A stretch of 53,919 bases of DNA from Paenibacillus vini. GTDB taxonomy: Bacteria; Bacillota; Bacilli; Paenibacillales; Paenibacillaceae. The stretch is taken from assembly GCF_018403325.1 (NCBI RefSeq), contig NZ_BOSL01000025.1, forward strand, positions 1-53,919, read 5' to 3'. The position numbers and the translations under genes are program-made. Positions 1-8,199 of the stretch are shown piece by piece; positions within the stretch are counted from its first letter, which is position 1, and every line of letters starts with the position of its first letter. Under the pieces are notes generated by a model. That model did no database searches. It had not been told where the DNA came from and was given only the letters and a program-made list of their open reading frames with translations.

Positions 1-219
1 CCGTCTTTCATTATTTCACCATGCGGTGAAATAAATTATCCGGTATTAGCTACCGTTTCCGGTAGTTATCCCAGTCTTACGGGCAGGTTGCCTACGTGTT
101 ACTCACCCGTCCGCCGCTAACCATCAGAGGAGCAAGCTCCTCATCAAGTCCGCTCGACTTGCATGTATTAGGCACGCCGCCAGCGTTCGTCCTGAGCCAG
201 GATCAAACTCTCCAATAAA
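1..219 (-). rRNA. rrs: 16S ribosomal RNA, 5' part (cut by window edge)
   Basis: Read on the minus strand, the sequence contains the universal 16S 5' region: the 8F primer-type motif GAGTTTGATCCTGGCTCAG at about 192-210, the conserved GACGAACGCTGGCGGCGTGC block, and the GTGAGTAACACG block near 98-109. The mature 5' end is placed near 219 by analogy with Bacillus (TTTAT.GGAGAGTTTG). Only about the first 219 bases are present; the rest of the gene lies left of the window. The variable V1 helix and the GC-poor V2 tip fit a Firmicute of the Paenibacillus type. Confidence 0.97.
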
Positions 220-380
220 GGATGAACAAATCATTCGATCAACGACCGAAGGATTTTTCATCCAAGATGGAAGGAGTCTCATACCCGAAGGTAAGAGGTG
301 TTCCATCAAGGTGTTTGACTTGCTCATTTTGAAACTGACGATTATAAAAATCGTTCATTTTTTGACGTGTTCCATTTGTT

Positions 381-397
381 CAGTTTTCAAAGAACTT
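381..397 (-). promoter_or_regulatory. boxA-like antitermination element in the rrn leader
   Basis: On the minus strand the leader carries GTTCTTTGAAAACTG, which matches the boxA-type leader sequence of Bacillus rrn operons (TGTTCTTTGAAAACT). It lies between the promoter at 453-481 and the 16S 5' end, the place where the NusB/NusE antitermination complex is loaded. The stretch 220-450 otherwise holds only rRNA leader. Confidence 0.7.
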
Positions 398-452
398 GCT
401 TGCTTTTGTTCAACATTTTTAATGAATATCATAATTTGTCGAACAGTTACTT

Positions 453-481
453 ATTATATCGAATCTTTCTTTCAGTGTCAA
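453..481 (-). promoter_or_regulatory. Consensus sigma-A rrn promoter
   Basis: On the minus strand TTGACA (476-481) is followed after exactly 17 bases by TATAAT (453-458), a perfect sigma-A promoter. An A-rich tract (AAAAAAGAAGT) directly upstream of the -35 looks like an UP element. Transcription would start near 446 and run about 225 nt through the leader before the 16S gene. No second promoter could be assigned with confidence in 480-600. Confidence 0.9.
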
Positions 482-606
482 CTTCTTTTTTCTCGATGCA
501 AGCAATTCAGCAAGCAACCGTCCGAAGCGACAAGAAATAATTTATCACGCCTGAACAAGGAATGCAATAAGTATATTTTTCCAAAATAATATTCAGTGAG
601 CCGGAT

Positions 607-654
607 GAAAATAAATAAGACTAACCCGCCCCGTTCAAGGTTCGGATTAGTCTT
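607..654 (-). terminator. Intrinsic terminator after the solute-binding protein cluster
   Basis: The arms AAGACTAA (647-654 and 617-624 when read on the minus strand) form a stem extended by CC/GG pairs and followed by a T-rich tract (ATTTATTTT). It lies 17 bases after the stop codon at 671 and separates this operon from the rrn promoter. Confidence 0.8.
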
Positions 655-670
655 TTGTAAACTAACTTTA

Positions 671-2161
671 TTATTCAGTAACTGTCTCTGTCTCTGTTTC
701 CGTTACATTGACGGAACCCGCATCTGAAGTGGCAGCATCACCGCTGCCTTCTTCCGCCTTACCTTCCTTACCCGCATTAGCCTCTTTATCCTTGATGGCC
801 TTGTCGAGCGCTACCTGGCTTTCCTGCTCCATCGTTTTCAACGCTTCATCCAAGGATTTCTTCTTTTCTTGAACAAAGGCTAACTCACGATCTTGTATCT
901 GCTGGAATTGGGAGTAGAACTCAACTGGAATTTCATCCGTACGCGAGTACATATCCGCTGACACTTTAGGTTTCAGCTTGTAGAAAACATCCAAGCTGTG
1001 CCCGTCAAACTCTTTATTGTATCCCATCCGGGACAGCAACCCGTTGTTCATAGTTCTGGATTTGATCTTTGCAAAATCCTCCCCATTAATAAACTTGATG
1101 AAATCCCATGCAGCGTCTGCATTCGGGGAACCCGCCCTAATTCCGAAAACATCATACAAATATACGCTTCTCGTAGTTTCCGGATCGGCCGGATCAACCG
1201 GTCCTGATACCATTCCGAGTTCAAACGGCTTGTAATCTTTGAGAGAGCTTTTAACTTCTTTTAAATTTTGCAGGATGTACGGGTCACCCGTCGTGATGGC
1301 CATCCGGCCCATAAGGAACAATTGGCTCTGGTAATACTCCTCCATCGAGCCCCCCATAAACCCGCCATCTTTCGGATTATAAACCGTCTTCGAATCTATA
1401 GCATCGAGGGCGAGCTTATATACTCTTTTCCATGAGTCCGTATTGAGCGTGACCTTTTTGGTACCTGGATTAACCGCAGTCAACCCTTCCGCCGAGGAGA
1501 TATTCTGTGCCAGCATGCTTAGCGACATTCCGTAATTCGTGCCGTAACCATAAATCCTCGTTTTGTCATCTCCATCCGTCGGGAATCTCCGGGCCAAATC
1601 GAGAATATCCTGCCAACTCATCCCGTCGTGTGGAAGTTCTACGCCATGCTTTTTGAACAGATCCGCATTATAAAAAACAGCGCTCCCGCCAAAGGTTGGA
1701 CTTAAACCGTAAAGCTTGCCGCCCCCTTTTTCCTTCAGGATCTCAAGGAGGGCCGGGTAAATCGTCTCGGTATCATATTTATCCCGTTCAATTAATGTAT
1801 CCAATTCCATCAGTTTGCCGTCGTTGGCCAATTTATCGTAGTTATCCGTGCCCACCATAACGACATCCGGTTGTTCTTTGTCGATGAAATCCCGTACAGC
1901 CTTGTTATAATCCATAACCTCCCCGTTATTGCCGGAGTAAATCGATTGAGTGCTGATTACTTCAATTTCGGTGTTGGGGTATTTCATCGCAAACAAATCA
2001 CCATACTGCTGAAAAAAATAGCTTTCGTCGTAAAACATAACTTTAAGGCTCCGCTGGGTTTCACTTTCTTTCGCGGGACCGGTCGAGCAACCGGCGGCAA
2101 TCACCATTAGACTGGCCATTGCCGTCAGCGTAAGTTTACGAACCAATTTACTTTTCAACAT
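671..2161 (-). CDS. Extracellular solute-binding lipoprotein (paralog 1 of 3)
   Basis: A 496-residue lipoprotein of the ABC sugar-type solute-binding family (SBP_bac_1). The start at 2161 is chosen because GGGGGGATC precedes that ATG, while the in-frame ATG at 2194 lacks a spaced Shine-Dalgarno site. A short signal peptide ends in the lipobox IAAGC, with the lipidated Cys at residue 25. Family hallmarks include a substrate-lobe segment FGGSAVFYNADLFKKHGVELP and a late DAAWDFIKFINGE segment. The C-terminus has an acidic, Thr/Glu-rich tail that the other paralogs lack in this form. It is the last gene of three similar genes (2208-3659, 3762-5120) downstream of a radical SAM gene. No permease or ATPase is adjacent, so it may act as an orphan binding or sensing lipoprotein. 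The ligand is unknown. Confidence 0.85.
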   Translation of the reverse strand: MLKSKLVRKLTLTAMASLMVIAAGCSTGPAKESETQRSLKVMFYDESYFFQQYGDLFAMKYPNTEIEVISTQSIYSGNNGEVMDYNKAVRDFIDKEQPDVVMVGTDNYDKLANDGKLMELDTLIERDKYDTETIYPALLEILKEKGGGKLYGLSPTFGGSAVFYNADLFKKHGVELPHDGMSWQDILDLARRFPTDGDDKTRIYGYGTNYGMSLSMLAQNISSAEGLTAVNPGTKKVTLNTDSWKRVYKLALDAIDSKTVYNPKDGGFMGGSMEEYYQSQLFLMGRMAITTGDPYILQNLKEVKSSLKDYKPFELGMVSGPVDPADPETTRSVYLYDVFGIRAGSPNADAAWDFIKFINGEDFAKIKSRTMNNGLLSRMGYNKEFDGHSLDVFYKLKPKVSADMYSRTDEIPVEFYSQFQQIQDRELAFVQEKKKSLDEALKTMEQESQVALDKAIKDKEANAGKEGKAEEGSGDAATSDAGSVNVTETETETVTE

Positions 2162-2207
2162 AAAATAAAAGATCCCCCCATCATAAAATATCATTTCCTA
2201 ATAAACT

Positions 2208-3659
2208 CTAATTTGCGGATTTAGTCTCAACTGTTATGCTCTGCTCTCCAGCAGCTCCGTCTCCCGCGCCTTCTGCGGAATCCGAATCTTTCTTGCTAGC
2301 CTGTTCCTTTACCGCTTTATCAAGTATGACTTGCCCTTCCTGCTGGATCGCCTTCAGCGCTTCGTCCACGGATTTACTCTTGCTTTCGACGAGGCCTATT
2401 TCTTTAGAGACGATCGGATAATATTGGGTATAAAAATCATTCGGAATTTTCTCCATATTCCGATAAGTGTCCTCGGGGCTCGGCTTCAATTTATAGAACG
2501 CATCCAGACTTACACCATCAAATTCCTTGGACATGCCCATTCTGGACAGAACTCCATCGTTCATGGTTCTGGATTTGATCTTCGCGTATTCATCGCCGTT
2601 TACAAATTTCATAAACTCCCAAGCTGCGTCTACATTCGGTGAATTCGCCCGGATTCCAAAGATTCTGCCCAGGTAAATATCGCGGGACGTATCCGGACTT
2701 GCCGGGTCCGCCGGCCCTGCGGCTATGCCGATCTGAAACGGTTTATAGTCTTTGATCGAACTCTTGGCTTGCTTTAGATTCTGTAAGAAGTAGACGCCGT
2801 CCACCGTCATGGCCATGCGACCCATCAAAAACGGCTGGCTTTGATAATACTCTTCCATGGTCCCGCCTTGGAAGCCGCCATCCTTCGGATTGTAGATAGC
2901 ATTTGAAGCTAATGCATCCTGCGCAAGCTTATAAGTCTGTTTCCAGGAATCCGTATCCAGCGTGATCTTCATCGTATCCGGATTAATGGCCTTCAGCCCT
3001 TGGGTCGAAGCAATTCTGGAAGCCAGGTTCTCAAGAGTCGTGCCGCCGTATTGTTCACCGTATCCATAAATCCGGGTCTTCTCATCCCCGTCGGCCGGAA
3101 AACGACGAGCCGTTTCCAGAATTTCCTGCCAGGTCATTCCATCGTGCGGTACTTCAACGCCGTGTTTAGCGAACAAGTCGGCATTATAATAAATCACGCT
3201 TCCGTAAAAGGATGGAGCCAGTCCGTATAACTTTCCGCCACCCTTTTCCTTCAACATTTCAAGCAGGCCGGGAAAAATCGTATCGGTGCTGTATTTATCC
3301 TTGTCAATTAGCGTATCGAGTTCCATCAACTTGCCTTCGGACGTAAATTTCTCAAAGTTATTGTTATCCATCATGATAACGTCCGGCTGTTCCTTCTCTA
3401 CAAAATCGCTAAAAGCTTTATCCATATCGGTTTGCTCGCCGTTATACAAACTGTTCGTGCTTACGACTTCAATATCGATATTCGGGTATTTCATCGCGAA
3501 GAGATCGCCGTAGGTTTGATAGAAATATCCTTCATCTCCGAACATGACTTTGAGGCTTTGCTGTGTTTCCTTTTCCTTGGCCGGTCCGGCGCTGCACCCC
3601 GCGATGAGCACTAGACTAATTGTCAAGATCAAGGACTTATGTACCCATTTGAATCCCAT
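2208..3659 (-). CDS. Extracellular solute-binding lipoprotein (paralog 2 of 3)
   Basis: A 483-residue lipoprotein of the same subfamily as its neighbours. The ATG at 3659 is preceded by GGGGGTAACA. The signal peptide ends with LIAGC, giving a lipidated Cys22, and the following SAGPAKEKETQQSLKVMF matches paralog 1 closely. The conserved middle (PSFYGSVIYYNADLF) and the late DAAWEFMKFVNGDEYAKIKSRT are shared by all three paralogs. The gap to paralog 1 is 46 bases, so co-transcription is likely. High similarity to paralog 1 along the whole length indicates tandem duplication. Function is presumed extracellular ligand capture; the usual partner permeases are not in the window. Confidence 0.85.
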   Translation of the reverse strand: MGFKWVHKSLILTISLVLIAGCSAGPAKEKETQQSLKVMFGDEGYFYQTYGDLFAMKYPNIDIEVVSTNSLYNGEQTDMDKAFSDFVEKEQPDVIMMDNNNFEKFTSEGKLMELDTLIDKDKYSTDTIFPGLLEMLKEKGGGKLYGLAPSFYGSVIYYNADLFAKHGVEVPHDGMTWQEILETARRFPADGDEKTRIYGYGEQYGGTTLENLASRIASTQGLKAINPDTMKITLDTDSWKQTYKLAQDALASNAIYNPKDGGFQGGTMEEYYQSQPFLMGRMAMTVDGVYFLQNLKQAKSSIKDYKPFQIGIAAGPADPASPDTSRDIYLGRIFGIRANSPNVDAAWEFMKFVNGDEYAKIKSRTMNDGVLSRMGMSKEFDGVSLDAFYKLKPSPEDTYRNMEKIPNDFYTQYYPIVSKEIGLVESKSKSVDEALKAIQQEGQVILDKAVKEQASKKDSDSAEGAGDGAAGEQSITVETKSAN

Positions 3660-3761
3660 TGTTACCCCCTAAGTTATTGTATAAATTTGGACACTCTAGT
3701 CATATAACGTACACCGCTCAACTAAAGTTACATATTAATTGTTATAGTTTTCCACGATTTG

Positions 3762-5120
3762 TTACATATTTTGGAGAGTGTTCTCTAAAGAAAGGTCCAA
3801 AGCGGCTTGTCCTTCAGCCTGCATTGTATTCAAAGCTTCTTCCAATGATTTCTCCCCGCTTAGAAAGAGTTGGGTTTCCCTATTCCTTATAATCTGAAAT
3901 TCGCTAAAAAAAGAAGAAGGAATCCCCTTCAGGTCTGCATTGTTAGAATTTATCGTCGGCTTTAAAGTGTAAAACGCATCGAGCGCGACTCCGTTATACT
4001 CCATTTTGTAATCGCTTCTCGACATTAAACTGTAAGGCGTTTTTGATTTAATCGCTGCCAGTTCGCCGCCATGCAGAAACCGGAAAAACTCCCATGCCGC
4101 CTCCGGATTTGTTGAATTTGCATTTATTGCTGTAATGTCTCCGAAGCTGATTTCCCGGGTTGTCTCCCGGTCTGCAGGATCGACAGGTCCAGAGACGAGT
4201 CCCACCTCAAAAGCCTCGTAATCTTTAATCATCTCCTCCGCTTGCTTCAACTTCTGAAGAATATGGGAGCCATTCACCGTCAAGGCGGCGCGCCCCATGA
4301 TAAAAGGTTCTCTCAGCATCGACTCTTCGGTTGTTATTAACGAAGCCCCAGCCTCATCAGAAGGGCCATATATTGCATTCGAATGATATGCGCTTAGCGC
4401 AGTCTCATAAACTTTTCTCCAAGAGACTGTATCTATAGTCATCTTCATTGTCTCGGGGTTCACATACGTCAAGCCTTCTGCATGGGAGAATAGTGAGAGC
4501 AAATTTTCAAACGTCAGGGAATAATTCGCCCCGTAACCGTAAACCCGGTTCAGTTCATCTCCTTCCGCCGGAAAGTGGCGTGCCAACTCCATAATCTCTT
4601 CCCAAGTCATCCCATCTTGCGGCGGTTCAATTCCATACTTCGTGAACAGGTCTTTGTTGTAATATACGGCGCTTCCGTAAAAAGAAGGGGGTAGTCCATA
4701 TAATTTCCCGCCACCGATCTTACGCATCGTATCGACAAGACCAGGAAGCATGGCTTCCAGGCTGTAATGGTCTTTTTCAAGGAGGGGATCCAGTTCCGCA
4801 AGTTTGCCTGCACCTGCATATCGTTCAAAGATATCGGTACTAACCATAAGAATATCCGGCCGTTCCCGCTCTACCAATTCATCCAAAGCATCATCATAGG
4901 TTTTGTCCCCCAAATTATTACGCAGGTCTTGCGTGCTAACGACCTCAATGTCCACATTCCCGTTCTTCATCACAAATAGATCGCCATATTGCCGAAAGAA
5001 ATAATCCTCATCCGAAAATAACACTTTAAGGCTGGTCTTCGATTTCAGCTCTCCCCGCGGCTCGTTTCCGGCACAGCCGGCAGCAAGACCAAGGCTTAGC
5101 GTCATTAAGATCAATTTCAT
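3762..5120 (-). CDS. Extracellular solute-binding lipoprotein (paralog 3 of 3)
   Basis: A 452-residue solute-binding lipoprotein. The open frame extends upstream to 5246, but the ATG at 5120 has AAAGGA at a good distance and places a compact signal peptide directly before the lipobox LAAGC (Cys16); the ATG at 5129 is the alternative. It shares the PSFYGSAVYYNKDLFTKYGIEPPQDGMTW block with paralogs 1 and 2 but is the most divergent and has no acidic tail. It is the promoter-proximal member of the three, separated from the upstream peptide gene by an intrinsic terminator at 5209-5240, so the lipoprotein genes are probably made either by read-through or from a weak promoter in 5130-5200. Confidence 0.82.
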   Translation of the reverse strand: MKLILMTLSLGLAAGCAGNEPRGELKSKTSLKVLFSDEDYFFRQYGDLFVMKNGNVDIEVVSTQDLRNNLGDKTYDDALDELVERERPDILMVSTDIFERYAGAGKLAELDPLLEKDHYSLEAMLPGLVDTMRKIGGGKLYGLPPSFYGSAVYYNKDLFTKYGIEPPQDGMTWEEIMELARHFPAEGDELNRVYGYGANYSLTFENLLSLFSHAEGLTYVNPETMKMTIDTVSWRKVYETALSAYHSNAIYGPSDEAGASLITTEESMLREPFIMGRAALTVNGSHILQKLKQAEEMIKDYEAFEVGLVSGPVDPADRETTREISFGDITAINANSTNPEAAWEFFRFLHGGELAAIKSKTPYSLMSRSDYKMEYNGVALDAFYTLKPTINSNNADLKGIPSSFFSEFQIIRNRETQLFLSGEKSLEEALNTMQAEGQAALDLSLENTLQNM

Positions 5121-5208
5121 TGCAATCATCCTTTTCAAACGAACACCCCCAGAATATGGATAATTCTCTTGAATTGAACGTATTGCGATCATAAAAGTTA
5201 CAGAGATG

Positions 5209-5240
5209 AAAAAATCCCTCGCCGCCAACGGCCAAGGGAT
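5209..5240 (-). terminator. Intrinsic terminator between the peptide gene and the lipoprotein genes
   Basis: On the minus strand ATCCC..GCCG loops back on CGGC..GGGAT and is followed directly by TTTTTT. It begins 19 bases after the stop codon of the 27-residue peptide. It would set a higher level of radical SAM-peptide mRNA than of the lipoprotein mRNA. Confidence 0.8.
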
Positions 5241-5259
5241 CTTCACTGAAGCAGATTTG

Positions 5260-5343
5260 TTAGCTCAAATTACCCGGCACCGACTTGGAGACACGGCCCG
5301 TTTTAATTAGTGCAGCTTGAGCTGCGGAACGAATTACCTTCAC
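5260..5343 (-). CDS. 27-residue peptide, possible radical SAM substrate
   Basis: A short gene starting with GTG at 5343 behind a perfect Shine-Dalgarno site (AAGGAGGTGA, 5350-5359) with 6-7 bases spacing, and ending with TAA at 5260. The product reads (M)KVIRSAAQAALIKTG, then RVSKSVPGNLS. It is basic, with an amphipathic N-terminal half and a Ser/Pro/Gly C-terminal half. It has no Cys and no aromatic residue. The gene lies 45 bases after the radical SAM/SPASM gene on the same strand and is followed by a terminator, a typical layout for a ribosomally made peptide and its maturase. I do not recognise the peptide family. A lack of Cys, Tyr, Trp and Phe argues against thioether or aromatic cross-links, leaving epimerisation or aliphatic carbon chemistry as options. 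It could also be an unmodified signal peptide. Existence of the gene is well supported; its role is inference. Confidence 0.65.
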   Translation of the reverse strand: MKVIRSAAQAALIKTGRVSKSVPGNLS

Positions 5344-5388
5344 AATGATTCACCTCCTTGAAAAAAAATGGGCATGATGCGTTGTGAT

Positions 5389-6777
5389 TCAGTTAGAATG
5401 CACCACTTCATTCGCTTCGTCCGCTTCGTTCTGAAGCCAGATCGTCCGGAGCGCACGTTTAATCTGTCGTTTCTCGTAAGAGCACGGACGCTGTCCGGTG
5501 CGCATACGGAATAAAGGACAATGATTACCATGACAGGCAGGGCGGAAGAAGCAAGACTGGCAATTCTCGTCGCTCTCCTCGCCGGAAGTCGTCCATAGCG
5601 CCAGCTTGTCGTAATCCATGTCCAGTGTGCCGTCTTGATGAATCACGCCCAGCCTGTTATTGTCCTGCTCCATAGCCACGGAACATTTGTACAACAAACC
5701 GTCGGAACCGATGACCAGAGAATTCGGCTTCGCCGCATAACACACGGCACCTGTTGGCAATAACGTATCCGAAATAAAAGAACTGACGGTAAGCCCAGCC
5801 GCAATCGCCTGCTCATTGAACTCCCAGATTTTAATATCCTTGGTCCGCTCATCGCATACCGGGAGGTTCAGATCATTCTCCCCTCCCATGCAGCCGACGG
5901 GGCGGAAATACACTTTAAACCGGGGATCGTCTCCGAACATATCACGCAGCACAGGAATGAACCGGGAAACGGAGTCCAGATTGCTGTTGTCAAAATTGAC
6001 TCGGACATTGATTTCAAAATGACGGTTCACTTCTTTTAAGGACAATAGATTGTCGACGATGGTTTGATAGGTTCCGCCACCCCCATGGAGACCCCGGCGG
6101 GTGTCATGCACCTGCCCTTCGCCGTCCAGCGTTACCATAAACCGCTCGACTTGCAGATCCAGCATCTGCTCGAACCGTTCCCGGGTTAAATAATAGCCGT
6201 TGGTTGACATTTCGGCGCCGTAAACCGCCCCGCTCCGTTCACAAGCAGCCATAAAAGAGCGGGACAGCCGCTCAATGATATGCGGTACAAGCAGCGGCTC
6301 GCCGCCGTGCCAGCTAATCGTCAGGCGATTCAGCGTCTTTGCGCGATCTTCCATATAAGCTTCCAGGCCATTAATGACGTCCTGACGCATGGAGGCCCGT
6401 GGAAAGTGTTCGTAACAATAGTTGCAGCGGAAATTACACGCTTCAGTTACCAGGAGGACCAAATGCATCGTATCCTGAGCGTGCATGGATTGATGAAGGA
6501 ACAGAGCCCGGCGGAGTTCATCCGTTTCTTCTCTGACGAGGAAACCGTGCTCAATCAGTCCGGAACGAATCTCTTCATCGCTCTCATCAACAACTTCCTC
6601 GGCTCCTCCTGGATACAAACAATCCAACACCCGATTTCTTTCTTCTCCCGTAAAGGATGCGATGGCCCCCGTATAGCTGTTGTAAAGCACCAGGGCGCCT
6701 TCTTCATTGTCACTCTGCGCATTAAAGCGCGATGGCTTCCACTGGAGCCGGAATGCATCCAGATTCATCGTGTCCAT
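5389..6777 (-). CDS. Radical SAM/SPASM peptide-maturase-like protein
   Basis: A 462-residue radical SAM protein. Residues about 25-85 look like a small winged-helix peptide-recognition (RRE/PqqD-like) region. The SAM-cluster motif CNFRCNYC puts the three cysteines at 114, 118 and 121. The C-terminal SPASM domain is complete: a Cys with a later G-x4-C (GLLYKC), then C-x2-C-x5-C-x3-C (CQSCFFRPACHGNHC) and a final PC, enough to ligate two auxiliary [4Fe-4S] clusters. This architecture is that of enzymes which modify ribosomal peptides, and of anaerobic sulfatase maturases; no sulfatase is nearby. The 27-residue peptide gene immediately downstream is the best candidate substrate. The ATG at 6777 has GGGA/GGA upstream; an ATG three codons later is also possible. 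Confidence 0.88.
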   Translation of the reverse strand: MDTMNLDAFRLQWKPSRFNAQSDNEEGALVLYNSYTGAIASFTGEERNRVLDCLYPGGAEEVVDESDEEIRSGLIEHGFLVREETDELRRALFLHQSMHAQDTMHLVLLVTEACNFRCNYCYEHFPRASMRQDVINGLEAYMEDRAKTLNRLTISWHGGEPLLVPHIIERLSRSFMAACERSGAVYGAEMSTNGYYLTRERFEQMLDLQVERFMVTLDGEGQVHDTRRGLHGGGGTYQTIVDNLLSLKEVNRHFEINVRVNFDNSNLDSVSRFIPVLRDMFGDDPRFKVYFRPVGCMGGENDLNLPVCDERTKDIKIWEFNEQAIAAGLTVSSFISDTLLPTGAVCYAAKPNSLVIGSDGLLYKCSVAMEQDNNRLGVIHQDGTLDMDYDKLALWTTSGEESDENCQSCFFRPACHGNHCPLFRMRTGQRPCSYEKRQIKRALRTIWLQNEADEANEVVHSN

Positions 6778-6842
6778 TCCAAATTCCCATCCTTCACTTC
6801 TTCATTTCTAAGTTTCTAAGTCTCCAGGTTCCAAATTCCTAA

Positions 6843-6927
6843 GTGCAAAGGGAAAGAACCTTTCGTTTGGCACTTTCCATCATGAAAGGAACCCCGGGTC
6901 GCTTCAATGACCTCAGTCACTTTGCAC
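6843..6927 (-). other. Structured leader candidate upstream of the radical SAM gene
   Basis: The segment is closed by a perfect 8-base inverted repeat (GTGCAAAG at one end, CTTTGCAC at the other) and contains further small hairpins on the minus strand, such as CTTTC-ATGAT-GGAAAG and GAAAG-GTT-CTTTC. It sits just after the terminator of the Abi gene and just before the radical SAM gene, so it could be its 5' leader. It does not match a riboswitch class I can name, and no T-box sequence is present. Confidence 0.35.
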
Positions 6928-6929
6928 AA

Positions 6930-6982
6930 AAAAACTCCGGGCTTAAGGTTCCGCAAGGGAGCCTGCAAGCCCGGAGTTTCTC
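6930..6982 (-). terminator. Intrinsic terminator of the Abi_2 gene
   Basis: A 13-base stem (AAACTCCGGGCTT at 6979-6967 pairing with 6944-6932 on the minus strand) with an inner GGCTCC/GGAACC-type hairpin is followed by a run of seven T. It ends Abi_2 transcription 17 bases after its stop codon and isolates the gene from the radical SAM operon. Confidence 0.85.
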
Positions 6983-6998
6983 CGGCTTATGCCGACTT

Positions 6999-8180
6999 CT
7001 ACTTAATGAGATGAGTATACCAATCAAAATCTAAGCCCATTAACCGTTCAACCTTTTGGTATGGAGTAGTAGGTAATGTAGAGTTTAATGACCTCAACTC
7101 TCTTTTTATATCATTTTTAAATTTTGTTAATTCCGTTTGATTTAAAAATAAAGATATGCAAAACATCAAAGAATAGATGCTGTGTCTATGGCGTTCAATT
7201 TTTTCAAATTGTCTATTGACTAAATATCGCGTTCCACCTTTTAACGTATTTATTTGAGTTGATTGAGGAAATTTACTCAAATATCCCATAAATTCATCAT
7301 CAATAGGGATATGGACATTATTACAATAAAACCGTTCATTATGCGCACATGAATTACGATACAGCCCTAAAATATGTATTACTCTTGAAGCATTTAACAC
7401 TTTTAACTGGTTTGATAAGCCACCGCCATTTAACTTCAACTTATCTAAAACTAATAATTGAACATCTAAAGTCAAGATCTCGAATAGTTTACTCACATTC
7501 CCAAAAGTCATAATATTAGTAAGTATCCACATAGGTAGATATGTATGTTTATCTAAGTAAGAACTAATCGATTTGTTTTTTTTACGTTGTTGACCAATTT
7601 GTTTATAAACGATAGCAATCAATGAATGATATATTTCGTCTTTATTAATTATGTATTGTTTTGGGTGCCGTCTCATCGTATCATTACGCCCTGGATCCGT
7701 GCCAATTACAGTATATTTATGTCCACTTTTCTCATTCACCACATATGTTTTTACATCTGTTAAATCATAGTAACTACGTCTTAAATATTCACTTTCTCTA
7801 TGTAAGATGTTAACTAATTTTTGTTTCTTCCCCATATCTGTATGATGTTCATAAAAAGATTGTACAATTACATCTTTAAGACACTCTTCAATTATTAATA
7901 TTCTCTCTAGGAATATCCTTCTTAATTTTTCATCGAATATATACAATGCCTCTAAATGAGATGGAGTTGTCCCTGGTATATAATAATCTTCATTGGGATC
8001 TGCATGAGCCGGATAGTTATTTCTATCAAGCAAGAAAGGGTCTTTATAGCCATTAACCAAATTATAATAATTATAACGTTTAATGACTCCACGTTCTTTT
8101 TCTTTGTCTTTTGGTATTGCCATTCCACGAGCTCTTAGTTTATCTAATCTACCACGAAGTGTATTGTAATGCTTTTCCAT
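6999..8180 (-). CDS. Abi_2 family abortive-infection protein (AbiD/AbiF-like, HEPN)
   Basis: A 393-residue protein of the Abi_2 family. The ATG at 8180 is chosen because GGGAGGAAAAGT precedes it and the frame upstream is occupied by a hairpin and promoter. The N-terminal YNYYNLVNGYKDPFL block and the RNSCAHNERFY block are Abi_2 signatures; RNSCAH is an R-x4-H HEPN ribonuclease motif, with R275 and H280. Family knowledge: Abi_2 proteins give abortive phage infection, and AbiF members are toxins paired with a small structured RNA and are related to the ancestor of Cas13. The gene is clearly AT-rich compared with ligA and the radical SAM operon on either side and stands alone between its own promoter and terminator, pointing to horizontal gain. 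No protein antitoxin gene is adjacent. Target and trigger are unknown. Confidence 0.88.
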   Translation of the reverse strand: MEKHYNTLRGRLDKLRARGMAIPKDKEKERGVIKRYNYYNLVNGYKDPFLLDRNNYPAHADPNEDYYIPGTTPSHLEALYIFDEKLRRIFLERILIIEECLKDVIVQSFYEHHTDMGKKQKLVNILHRESEYLRRSYYDLTDVKTYVVNEKSGHKYTVIGTDPGRNDTMRRHPKQYIINKDEIYHSLIAIVYKQIGQQRKKNKSISSYLDKHTYLPMWILTNIMTFGNVSKLFEILTLDVQLLVLDKLKLNGGGLSNQLKVLNASRVIHILGLYRNSCAHNERFYCNNVHIPIDDEFMGYLSKFPQSTQINTLKGGTRYLVNRQFEKIERHRHSIYSLMFCISLFLNQTELTKFKNDIKRELRSLNSTLPTTPYQKVERLMGLDFDWYTHLIK

Positions 8181-8199
8181 ACTTTTCCTCCCTACAACG

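Noticed and set aside
311-589. 92-residue frame in the rrn upstream region
   Set aside because: It overlaps the rrn promoter and boxA-type leader in antisense and has no ribosome binding site.
6840-6982. T-box or other known riboswitch upstream of the radical SAM gene
   Set aside because: No T-box core (UGGNACCGCG type) on the minus strand, and the strong terminator lies upstream of, not after, the structured segment; it belongs to the Abi gene.
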